NCBI RefSeq assembly: GCF_903645315.1
Contig: NZ_CAHJXL010000001.1
Location: 2,160,001-2,224,000 of the forward strand
Direction: 5' to 3'
Length of the DNA: 64,000 nt
Source: Victivallis sp. Marseille-Q1083
Lineage (GTDB): Bacteria > Verrucomicrobiota > Lentisphaeria > Victivallales > Victivallaceae
Part shown: piece after piece, positions 9,136 to 17,381 of the stretch
Position numbering within the stretch: position 1 is the stretch's first letter
Layout: each line of letters opens with the position of its first letter
Position numbers and translations under genes: made by a program
The notes under the pieces: model-generated
The model's input: only the letters and a program-made list of their open reading frames with translations
What the model was told of the DNA's origin: nothing
The model's database searches: none

Positions 9136-9191
9136 CAGCCATCCGGCTTCCAACTGCCTGGTTTTCAGGCAACAAAATAACCTGATGGCTG
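9136..9191 (-). promoter_or_regulatory. Structured 5' leader upstream of the ribosomal operon
   Basis: CAGCCATC (9136-9143) pairs with GATGGCTG (9184-9191). Enclosed is a second hairpin, TGCCTG (9155-9160) with CAGGCA (9166-9171). It would be transcribed 60-115 bases ahead of rpmJ and could be a ribosomal-protein autoregulatory leader. It matches no motif I can name. I saw no clear gene elsewhere in 9078-9562. Confidence 0.35.
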
Positions 9192-9562
9192 AGCATCGTA
9201 TTGTCGCGCACCTTCACGAGCGGTGGAAAACGATATGAAGGGAGGCACGTAAGGCATTAATTTAGAGTGAATTTGCCTTTTTTCAAATTTGTTTTTCATT
9301 TATTTTCCATTTTTTTGTATCCCGTCCCTGGCTTGGCGACCGGAGCCGTCTGCCGCTGAAGCGGCTCCGGGTGTTATGAAAATCGAATTTGCGATCGCCG
9401 TTGATCCGGCCCGGTGTTCCATGCCGCCTGAAAATTACCGTAAATTCGCGGTAGCTACGAGATTTGCGGTGGATTTTTCGCCGATTTTTTGCTATACTCT
9501 TTTAATAAGAGTCATTGCGGCCGTTAACTTGGCCGACCATTCCGAACAAAAGGGGCAGCGAA

Positions 9563-9780
9563 ATGAAGATGACCCGGCGGAGCTGGAATCGGCTGATTTT
9601 CGGCGTCGGGCTGACGAAGCTTCGGCTTCAGAGCTGGCGGAGCTGACGGCGGAGTTGGATTTGTTTGGAAAATATCCGGTGGAATGGTTGAAGCAGTTCG
9701 GGCCGCCATCGGCCGGAATACTGGACTGGAAAATCAGGAACAGCTTGAATAGTTCAATTCAGAAAGAGGTGGAAGAATGA
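9563..9780 (+). pseudogene. Remnant of a paralogue of the next gene
   Basis: The ATG at 9563 opens MKMTRRSWNRLIFGVG, which resembles the start of the next gene (MRWSRTKWNWLIFGG), but the frame stops at 9646. A second frame then continues to 9780 (for example DLFGKYPVEWLKQFGPP, ILDWKIRNSL). The arrangement looks like an internally deleted, frameshifted copy in tandem with the following gene, whose ATG overlaps its stop as ATGA. A TATACT -10-like box lies at 9493-9498. A short coupled gene cannot be excluded. Confidence 0.45.
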
Positions 9781-11314
9781 GGTGGTCGAGAACGAAATGG
9801 AACTGGTTGATCTTCGGCGGCAGTCCGGTGCTGTTGGCTGTGGTGGCCGTGCTTGGCTTTCTGGGTTACGGCAAGTTATTGAACCGGCGGGCCCACATGG
9901 CCTGGAAGGCGGCGGGAATGATCAGTTCGCCGGAAGAGCTGGCGGAGTTTTGCCCGCCGCCCGCTGGACCGGAAACCGGAGAGTTGGATTGGTTGGCGAG
10001 CCAGTTGGCAGGGGCGGGGATCCGGGATGCTTGGGAACCGGGGGATCGTTTCAGCATTCCACCACCGGAGGACATCGCCGAACTTCAGCAGGTACTGGAG
10101 AATGCTGCTGTTTTGCAGCCGGTCTGGGACAGGCTGAGCAGCACGGAGCGGTTTTCGGAATTTGCGATTTGGCCGAGAGTGACCGAAGGAGTAACGCATT
10201 GATCGACATCAGCATTTGGCAACGATTGCTGGCAACCGAAGCGATTTATCACAACCGGCCGGCGATATTGGCAAAAGCGCTGGATTCCTTGCGGAAGCTT
10301 TCCACGTTTGCCGATTGGGGAATCGAATTCGAAGGGTGGCAAATCAGTGGCTATTGTTTGCTGGTGGAAATGGCGAATAATTGCGGTATTGCCGATGAAG
10401 CTATATTGACCGAGGCGCTCTCCTCCTGCCGGCAATGGGAAAGTAAGCTGGCGGCGATACAGGAGATTGATTTTCAGGTAAATGCTTATCTGGATCGTCG
10501 TTCCTGTGAAGAAGAGCCGCTCCAATATCCGTGGCGATTGCACGGTCCGTCGGTGAGGTTGTTTTTCGAGCAATATTTATGGCGGAATTATGATTTGGCC
10601 GCCCTGCAGAATTACCTGGCGCAAGTCAAGTCTTTGATCTCGCTGGAATATTATCAGGGCAATACGAAACTGAGAGCTCTGGAAGACGAATATTGCTCGG
10701 AATATCATTATGTTACCAGAGAAACAGCTTGGGCTTATCGTTGGAGATGGTTTGAGAATTATTCCAGCCACCTTGCCCGTTTGCGAACCGCCCGGGCTGG
10801 AATTGCCGTCGAACTTTATCGCCGCCGTCATGGCGCCTGGCCGGAATCGCTGGAGCAACTGGTCCCGGAATTCCTGGACGCGGTACCGGTCGATCCATTT
10901 ACCGGAAAAGCGTTGGAATATTGCCGAATGCAGTTGAGGAGTATCAACGGTCAAATGTATCCGGCTGAAGCCTCCGTCGAGATCGTACGCCGAAGGCCGA
11001 TAGGAATCATGGAGATTATGGGAGCGGGCAGGATGCCGCTCGATGAAATCGGAGAGGAAGACGCGCTTGAGGATGACGAAGCTGCTTACGATTTCAGGCC
11101 GGAAATATATGACTATTGGGTTTATTTACCGGAAGAGGAAGAATTACGGGATATCAATTTCTGGATCACCGTGGTTTCCAGTACCGGGAAGGATGGAGTT
11201 TTGGCGGCCATTCCTGACGAATTGCAGACGGCGGATTGGAAACGCACAGGCGGGGATATTAATTTCTATCTGTTGGAAGAAAAAATAACTTCCAGTGCTC
11301 CGGCCTGGAGATAG
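9777..11314 (+). pseudogene. Membrane-anchored hypothetical protein, apparently frameshifted
   Basis: The first frame (9777-10202, 141 aa) has a hydrophobic N-terminal anchor (WLIFGGSPVLLAVVAVLGFLG). The second (10199-11314, 371 aa) carries RRRHGAWPESLEQLVPEFL followed by VPVDPFTGKALEY, a pattern common in long uncharacterised proteins of Planctomycetes and relatives, which normally have the anchor and this tail in one chain. I therefore read it as one gene broken by a frameshift near 10195. The alternative is two coupled genes: a TTG start at 10199 overlaps the TGA stop as TTGA and has AAGGAG 7 bases upstream (10186-10191). Function unknown. Confidence 0.55.
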
Positions 11315-11356
11315 TTCGGTATGACGGTAACGAACCGGGATAAGGAGAGCGCGGAA

Positions 11357-11772
11357 ATGAAACTTTCGGCAATGCCGGCGACTGTGATAATGGCCTTGCT
11401 GTTGTGTTCCAGCAGCTCTTACGAGCGGTGTTTGCGGCAGTCGGCCAGTACCGGCTGGCTGGAACACCAGTACAGGTTGGGGCGGCAATGGCGATGCGGA
11501 AGCCGATCCGGCCGAAGCGGCCAAATGGTTGCGTTGGGCCGCAGAGCAGAGCCATCCGGGGACGTTATTCTGCCTGGGAAATTATATATTATTGCGGCAA
11601 GGAGTGCCGCTGGCGTTCGGCGGCCATCGCAGGAGGAGTTCCGGCCGGGCAGCGGGCGCTCAATTTACTGACCAGTCCCGGCAGAAAGGCGAAGAGGAGG
11701 AGTATTATTTCTTTCCTTATCCGGTGGAAGCGCACGGTGGTCGGTCAACTGGAACGGAACCTGTGACATCAT
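11357..11772 (+). pseudogene. Broken lipoprotein with a Sel1-like repeat
   Basis: The start MKLSAMPATVIMALLLC looks like a lipoprotein signal. After about 35 codons the sense moves to another frame, where DPAEAAKWLRWAAEQ and HPGTLFCLGNYILL match the helical Sel1-type repeat. It then shifts again toward AAIAGGVPAGQRALNLL. At least two frameshifts are needed, so the gene is probably dead. Together with the two preceding entries it forms a 2.2-kb patch of decaying genes between the ribosomal operon and the phosphatase. Confidence 0.45.
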
Positions 11773-11797
11773 GATCTGGTAAAAATCAATGGCATGA

Positions 11798-12565
11798 TCA
11801 GAAAACGCAGATTGCCGTGATGTTGTCGGAGCCGCCGCGGATCAGCGCCTGGCGCATGAATTGATTCAGGGCCGCCCGCGCCGTGTTTGCCGTCCGCAGG
11901 ATATCGCCGATCTCGGTGTTGTCCAGATGGTTGGTCAAGCCGTCCGAACAGAGCAGAAAACGATCCCCCGCCCGGTACGGCAGCGCATTGAGGTCCGGTT
12001 CGCAGCGGCAGGCCGGGCCCAGCGCCTTGCAGATGATGTTGGCGGCCGGCAGCGATGCCGGATCGATTTCGCCGTGGGTCCGGCGCAGCACCGCCGCCCG
12101 CAGCGAATGGTCTTCGGTCAACTGTTCCAGCCTGCCTTCGCGCAACCGGTACAAACGGCTGTCGCCGGCGTGGGCGTAGACGATGAAATCGGCGGTGAAA
12201 ACAGCGGCGACGATGGTCGAACCCATCGGCTGGCGGCGTTTGAGCCGGCAGTTTTTTTCATAGATGTCCAGATTGGCCCGTTCGATGGCCTGGCGGAGAA
12301 AATTCTTCAATTGCTCCGGATCGGACATCTTGCCGGCGTCGCCGAGCTGCCATTCTTCGGCGATGCGGCGGCAGCAGAGACTGCTGGCCAGATCGCCGCC
12401 GCCGTGGCCGCCGACTCCGTCGGCCACCACCGCCAGCACGTTGCTTTCCTGCGGATAATGAATGCAGCAGAAACTGTCTTCGTTGACTTTGCGGACCAGT
12501 CCGACATGGGACTCGCCGACGATCTCGAACGATTTCGGATTTGCTGCGTTGAAATTACTGGTCAT
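11798..12565 (-). CDS. PP2C-family protein serine/threonine phosphatase
   Basis: A 255-aa single-domain cytoplasmic PPM phosphatase. Metal-binding motifs occur in the family order: VRKVNEDSF near residue 25, VADGVGGHGGGD near 50, CSDGLTNHLD near 205 and GGSDNITAICVF at the end. These acidic residues hold the two metal ions. The start at 12565 is chosen because AGGAA precedes it and the family core begins 15 residues later. Such enzymes usually oppose Hanks-type kinases; no kinase is seen in this window. The gene is divergent from the EF-G paralogue. Confidence 0.93.
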   Translation of the reverse strand: MTSNFNAANPKSFEIVGESHVGLVRKVNEDSFCCIHYPQESNVLAVVADGVGGHGGGDLASSLCCRRIAEEWQLGDAGKMSDPEQLKNFLRQAIERANLDIYEKNCRLKRRQPMGSTIVAAVFTADFIVYAHAGDSRLYRLREGRLEQLTEDHSLRAAVLRRTHGEIDPASLPAANIICKALGPACRCEPDLNALPYRAGDRFLLCSDGLTNHLDNTEIGDILRTANTARAALNQFMRQALIRGGSDNITAICVF

Positions 12566-12847
12566 GGCTGTTCCTGAAAATAATTGCCGAGGCTTGCGCC
12601 TCATTTAAAAAGAAGTTAGCACAACTTTGGAAATAGACAAGAAAATTTCCCAAGGAAGATTTTGAATTTGACTGTTCTTCTGCTATTAGTAAGGAAAACC
12701 GGGCGTTTTGAGCGTTTGCGACGGTCAAAATCCGGCCTCGGGTCCGCCTCGCCGGCGTTTGCCGGCCGCACCCGGAGTTGTGTCGCGACGGATGGATTTC
12801 AGGCCAATGAACCCATGACACTTTGCAACCTCGAAGTAAGGAGAATC

Positions 12848-14869
12848 ATGAAAGTAGCAGCCAAAATCAGGAATTTCGTCGTCGCCGGTCACGGCGGCAG
12901 CGGTAAAACATCGCTTTCCGAGTTGATGCTTTACAAGGCCGGCGCCATCGCCCGGCCCGGCAGCGTGGAGAGCAAAACGACCGTTTCCGACTTTATGCCG
13001 GACGAGCAGGAAAAACTTTCCAGCATTTATTCCGCTGCGATGAACTGCGTCTGGAAAGAACATCATTTCTTCTTCATGGACACTCCCGGGTATGGCGAGT
13101 TCGTCGGGGAGCCGTTGAGCGCGATGGCCGCCGCCGACAACGCGTTGATCGTGCTGGACGGCGTCGACGGACCGCTGATGGGGACTGCCCGCGGCTGGAA
13201 ATTTTCCCGTCTGCGCGGCATTCCGCGCTTTGGATTGATCAATCGCCTTGACCGCGAACGCGCTGATTTCCGCCGCGTTCTGGAGCAAATGCGCAAAAAT
13301 CACGGCCGGACCGTCGTCATTCCGCTCACTTGTCCGGTCGGCTCGGAAAGTGGATTTTCCCGCGTGGTAAACGTGTTGTTCGATAAAGATATCCCGCCTG
13401 AAATCGCCGATGACGTCGCTGAATATCGTGAACTGCTGATGGATGCGATCGCCGAAACCGATGAGAATCTGATGGAGCGCTATCTCGGCGGCGAGACGAT
13501 TGCCGACGATGAGATCATGGCCGGCTTGAAGATGGCGGTGCTCTCCTGCCGGATCATCCCGGTTTTCGCCGGCAGTGTCGCCAAGGACATCGGCATCACC
13601 GAATTGATGGACAATATCATCGCCATTTTCGCCGATCCGCTGGCCAAAAAGACCATCACGCTGGCCGACGGCGAAACGATGCCGGTCTCCGAGGATGGCC
13701 CCGGCGTCGCCCAGATTTTTAAAGCGATCAACGATCCGTTCATCGGTCAGTTGACGTTGTTCAAGGTGCAGTCCGGCAGCTTCCGGGCCGACAGCGAAGT
13801 GTTCAACGTTTCGACCGGTCAGAAGGAGCGGTTCGGCAACCTGCTGCTGCTCAACGGCAAATCCCAGACTGTCGTTCCGGAAATCGGTCCCGGCGTGATC
13901 GCCGCCGTGGCCAAGCTCAAAGCGCCGCATGTCAGCGATACGCTGGCGACCGATGCCGCCGTCAAACCGCTGCCGGTCATCGAATTTCCGCACGCGACGA
14001 TGTCCTATGCGATCACTGCCGCCAAGAGCGGCGAAGATGAGAAAATTGCCGCCGCGCTTTACAAGATCGCCGAATGCGATCCGACGGTCCGGGTGTATCG
14101 CGACGAAGAGACTCATGAGCTGCTGCTTTCCGGCATGGGCGATCTGCATTTGCACAACGTCGCCCGGAAACTCAAGGATATGTACAAGGTCGAGGCGGTG
14201 CTGAATACGCCGAAGATCCCGTACCGCGAGACGATCACCGCCAGCGGCGAGGGGCATTACCGGCACAAGAAACAGACCGGCGGTTCCGGCCAGTTTGCCG
14301 AAGTGTATCTGCGGATAGCCTACAATGAAGCCGGATTCGAGTTCGCCAATGAAGTGGTCGGCGGCAACATCCCGAAAAATTTCATCCCGGCGGTGGAAAA
14401 AGGCGTCAGCGAAACCCTGGCCAAGGGGCCGCTGGTCGGTTGTGTCGTCGAGCGCGTCAAAGTGACGGTTTACGACGGCAAGTACCATCCGGTCGATTCC
14501 AATGAAATGGCGTTCAAAATCGCCGCCCGCATGGCGTTCAAGGATGCGATGAGCAAAGCCAAGCCGGTGCTGCTGGAGCCGATTATGAGCGTGGCGGTTC
14601 ACATTCCGGATGCCTATATGGGCGATATCACCGGCGATTTGAACCATAAGCGCGGCCGGATTCTCGGCATTACCGTCGAGGAGGGCATGCAGGTGGTCAA
14701 TGCGGAGGTGCCGATGGCCGAAATGGCGCGCTACGCCACCGAATTGCGCAGTATGACCCAGGGACGCGGGTCCTTTGAAATGGATTTCGCCCGTTATGAA
14801 CAGGTGCCGCCCAATGTCGCCGGCGAAATCATCGCCAAGCATCAGGCGGAAGCGGAAGAGGAGAACTGA
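12848..14869 (+). CDS. Elongation factor G-like translational GTPase (EF-G paralogue)
   Basis: A 673-aa protein with all EF-G domains: G domain to about 265, then domains II-V (GMGDLHLHNVARKL in III, KKQTGGSGQFAEVYLRI and NEMAFKIAARMAFKDA in IV, PIMSVAVHIPDAYMGD in V). The G motifs depart from housekeeping EF-G: G1 is GHGGSGKTS, G3 is DTPGYGEF instead of DTPGHVDF, and G4 is NRLD instead of NKMD. It is therefore closer to the EF-G2/FusA2 group than to canonical FusA. The start is fixed by AAGGAG 3 bases upstream of 12848. Its exact role, translocation or ribosome rescue, is unknown. Confidence 0.88.
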   Translation: MKVAAKIRNFVVAGHGGSGKTSLSELMLYKAGAIARPGSVESKTTVSDFMPDEQEKLSSIYSAAMNCVWKEHHFFFMDTPGYGEFVGEPLSAMAAADNALIVLDGVDGPLMGTARGWKFSRLRGIPRFGLINRLDRERADFRRVLEQMRKNHGRTVVIPLTCPVGSESGFSRVVNVLFDKDIPPEIADDVAEYRELLMDAIAETDENLMERYLGGETIADDEIMAGLKMAVLSCRIIPVFAGSVAKDIGITELMDNIIAIFADPLAKKTITLADGETMPVSEDGPGVAQIFKAINDPFIGQLTLFKVQSGSFRADSEVFNVSTGQKERFGNLLLLNGKSQTVVPEIGPGVIAAVAKLKAPHVSDTLATDAAVKPLPVIEFPHATMSYAITAAKSGEDEKIAAALYKIAECDPTVRVYRDEETHELLLSGMGDLHLHNVARKLKDMYKVEAVLNTPKIPYRETITASGEGHYRHKKQTGGSGQFAEVYLRIAYNEAGFEFANEVVGGNIPKNFIPAVEKGVSETLAKGPLVGCVVERVKVTVYDGKYHPVDSNEMAFKIAARMAFKDAMSKAKPVLLEPIMSVAVHIPDAYMGDITGDLNHKRGRILGITVEEGMQVVNAEVPMAEMARYATELRSMTQGRGSFEMDFARYEQVPPNVAGEIIAKHQAEAEEEN

Positions 14870-14906
14870 GCCTTCAACCGCGTATGGCGCAAGAGTGATA
14901 GCGGCG

Positions 14907-14946
14907 CTCCCGGAAAACCATTTTCCGGGAGTGCCGGTTTGTTTTT
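14907..14946 (+). terminator. Probable terminator of the EF-G-like gene
   Basis: An 11-bp perfect stem (14907-14917 with 14921-14931) with a 3-base loop is followed by a T-rich tail ending in five T. Confidence 0.65.
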
Positions 14947-15135
14947 CGGGGAGAGCGTCGGAAAATTCGCTTTGATTTTTAATTGGATCGGCATTGGAGA
15001 TGAACAGATCGCTTTCGGCGTCTGTCAGTAAAAAAGGTCGGTGGATTTCCGGAAGGCCGTCAGGATGGTCGTGTGTCCGGAAAAGGCTGTCGGCCGGACC
15101 GTATCGGGTTTTCAATGGCAAAGGAGTTGATGATT

Positions 15136-15765
15136 ATGAAAAAAATTCTGCATCTGGTCGCGTCGCCGCGCCGGGAACGTTCCCATTCCAGACAGTTGGC
15201 GGATTATTTTTTGCGGCAATTGCTTCAGGCCGATGCCGATTGGCAGGCGGAAACGGTGGAATTGCTCGAATTGCCGCCGGTGGCGCTTGATGAGACCTTC
15301 ACGACGGCGCGGTTCAAGGTCAGCGCCGGAAAACCGCTGAATGAAGCGGAGCGGCGGTTGTGGGAACGGGTTACGGCGGAGTTCGGGCGTTTTGCCGCCG
15401 CCGACGCTTACGTCATCAGCACGCCGATGTGGAATTTTCAGATTCCCAATCACTTGAAACACTATCTGGATTTGATCACCCATCCAAACCTGTGTTTTAC
15501 CTACGACCCGGAAAAAGGATATGCCGGGTTGCTCGGCAATAAGCCGCTGGCGGTGATTTATGCTTCCGGCAACGTCTACAATACGCCGGAAACCATTCCG
15601 CTGGACGGCGTTGCCGGCTATTTGAAAACCTGGGCGCAATTTGTCGGATTGAAAGTCTGGTTTTTTACCGTTGACGGCAACAATCTGCCGATCAACCACG
15701 CCGCCGTGCTGGACCGTTGCCACCAGGCGATCGATCTGTTCCTCTCCCAGCATAAATTCCAATGA
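15136..15765 (+). CDS. FMN-dependent NAD(P)H oxidoreductase, AzoR/flavodoxin-like
   Basis: A 209-aa cytoplasmic flavoprotein. The N-terminus MKKILHLVASPRRERSHS is the phosphate-binding loop of flavodoxin-like quinone/azo reductases. STPMWNFQIPNHLKHYLD matches the FMN-contacting PMYNF..P..LK.Y motif of AzoR, which passes two electrons to quinones or azo bonds. The start at 15136 has AAGGAG 8 bases upstream. The gene stands alone between two hairpins. The true substrate cannot be read from sequence. Confidence 0.88.
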   Translation: MKKILHLVASPRRERSHSRQLADYFLRQLLQADADWQAETVELLELPPVALDETFTTARFKVSAGKPLNEAERRLWERVTAEFGRFAAADAYVISTPMWNFQIPNHLKHYLDLITHPNLCFTYDPEKGYAGLLGNKPLAVIYASGNVYNTPETIPLDGVAGYLKTWAQFVGLKVWFFTVDGNNLPINHAAVLDRCHQAIDLFLSQHKFQ

Positions 15766-15771
15766 AATAAA

Positions 15772-15800
15772 ACCGGCGCCGGCAAACAGCCGGCGCCGGT
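15772..15800. terminator. Hairpin between convergent genes, likely bidirectional terminator
   Basis: A 12-bp perfect GC-rich stem (15772-15783 with 15789-15800) lies between the oxidoreductase stop and the convergent lipoprotein stop. The flanking T-tracts are short (TT on plus, TTTTATTTC on minus), so efficiency is uncertain. Confidence 0.6.
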
Positions 15801-15829
15801 TTCAAACACATAATTCGGCGGAGTGAGGT

Positions 15830-16339
15830 TTACTGGCGGGGGACCCGGCTGACTTTTTGTTGCAGCGGTTCGATGAGAAACCAGGCTTCGACGTTGACGG
15901 TGCCGTCTTCCCGGGTGCCGCTGAGTTCGACCAGCACCCGTTCGCTGTCCAGCCAGCGCCGGCTGCTCAGGGCTTTGAAATTCGTTTTAATTTGATCGAC
16001 GTTGTTTTTTTCGAACAATTTCAAGGTCGGCTCCATCGCGTCGAAATCGATTCTGGCATAGCTGCCATCCGCCTGCCGGCCATAAAAGACCACCGTGCCC
16101 AGTTGTCCCGGCTGCTTTTCGTCAACCAACAGGACGGTGCCGTTGGGATTGAGCAGCGGCACGGCCGTGCCGGGATAACCGGTGACTTCCGCGGCGTTGC
16201 CGTGGCCGGTCAGGAAAATACGGCCGCGGTCGGCTTGAAAGACGGCGGTCGGAGCCGGTTCAGCCGGGGGCGCCACACAGCCGAATAAGGTCAGTCCGGC
16301 GCTCAGAATCGCCGACAGAATGATTGATCGTTGCTTCAT
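15830..16339 (-). CDS. Small lipoprotein of unknown function
   Basis: A 169-aa protein. It starts MKQRSIILSAILSAGLTLFGC, a signal peptide ending in a plausible lipobox (LFGC), so it is probably membrane-anchored. The mature part has a Pro/Ala stretch and then a small alpha/beta-looking domain (RIFLTGHGNAAEV, VLVDEKQPGQLGTVVFYGR, VLVELSGTREDG) with no family I recognise. The start at 16339 is supported by CAGGAG upstream. It is divergent from the zinc-ribbon membrane protein. Confidence 0.75.
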   Translation of the reverse strand: MKQRSIILSAILSAGLTLFGCVAPPAEPAPTAVFQADRGRIFLTGHGNAAEVTGYPGTAVPLLNPNGTVLLVDEKQPGQLGTVVFYGRQADGSYARIDFDAMEPTLKLFEKNNVDQIKTNFKALSSRRWLDSERVLVELSGTREDGTVNVEAWFLIEPLQQKVSRVPRQ

Positions 16340-16488
16340 AACTTCGTCTCCTGAGGATGATATTCTCTGTAAACTAGCAAAGTTTGGCGGAAAAATCAAA
16401 TTTTTTTAAAAAATCAGGTAGCTTTTTTCCGGAAAAAAGTGTCATTTATAACACATGTATTTTGGGTGATCAATCCGGGAGATGCAGC

Positions 16489-17337
16489 ATGAAAATAAGT
16501 TGTCCGAACTGTCAACAGCATTTTGAAATTGAGCCGGACCAGAAAAATCGGGATTTCGTTTGTTCGAGTTGCGGTTGGCATTTCAACGGCAACGAGGGGA
16601 CGGTGTTGCCGTCGCGGCGAGCCGGCGCCGTCGGGCGCGCCGGCTGGCTGTTCGTTTTCCCGGTCATCGTCATTCTGGCAGTCTGCACGGTGATTTTATT
16701 TTTCCAGATGTTGTCGCTCCGGAGAGAGATCGGAGGTTTGCAGGCCCAACTGGCGGCGCCGTCGGACGTCGCCGAACCGAAACAACCGGAATCGCCGCCC
16801 TGGTCGGAGCCGCTGGTGAACGTGCAGGAGCAGTTGACGCGGCAGCAGCAGGCGCTGGCGGAGTTGCAGCAGAATTTTGCCGCTCAGCAGCAGACTGTGC
16901 GCAATCTCGACGCTTTCGCCGTCGAATTGGGCAAACTGAATCTGTTCCAGCGCTTGAATCTGGTGCAGCAGCAGTACGTCTGGACGCTTGAAAACATCCA
17001 GGCGCTTTACAATTACTACCAGAATGTCGACAACTACGCCGTGGCGCAGAACAATTTGAACGCCCAGTTCCAGGATTCGATCACCGATATCTACAATGTG
17101 CTCAACCGCTGCAACATGGCGCTGGGCACCGATACCGAGTTTCCCGGCCAATATACGGTGCTCGGCCGCTTGAACGAACTGGAACGGGATATCGATCGGA
17201 ACCGGACCCGGCGGTATTATTTCGGTTACGGGACGGTCGTCATTCCGCCGTGGCGTCCCTTGCCGCCGCGGCCGCCGAAACCGCCGCAGCCGCGCAATGC
17301 TCCGCCGGCAGCCTTACCGGAGATGAACGGAAAATAA
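16489..17337 (+). CDS. Zinc-ribbon, single-TM, coiled-coil protein of unknown function
   Basis: A 282-aa protein. An N-terminal zinc ribbon of the MJ0042 type has C5/C8 and C25/C28 (SCPNC, VCSSCGWHF). One membrane helix follows (about 48-72, FVFPVIVILAVCTVILFF), then a Gln-rich coiled coil (about 80-135) and a C-terminal part ending in a Pro-rich tail. The expected topology is zinc ribbon inside and the rest outside. The start at 16489 has GGGAG upstream. It lies 44 bases before the DUF4838 gene on the same strand. Function unknown. Confidence 0.8.
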   Translation: MKISCPNCQQHFEIEPDQKNRDFVCSSCGWHFNGNEGTVLPSRRAGAVGRAGWLFVFPVIVILAVCTVILFFQMLSLRREIGGLQAQLAAPSDVAEPKQPESPPWSEPLVNVQEQLTRQQQALAELQQNFAAQQQTVRNLDAFAVELGKLNLFQRLNLVQQQYVWTLENIQALYNYYQNVDNYAVAQNNLNAQFQDSITDIYNVLNRCNMALGTDTEFPGQYTVLGRLNELERDIDRNRTRRYYFGYGTVVIPPWRPLPPRPPKPPQPRNAPPAALPEMNGK

Positions 17338-17381
17338 ACCGTATTTTGTGATAGACAAGAGGGTAAAAAAAGGATGATTTC

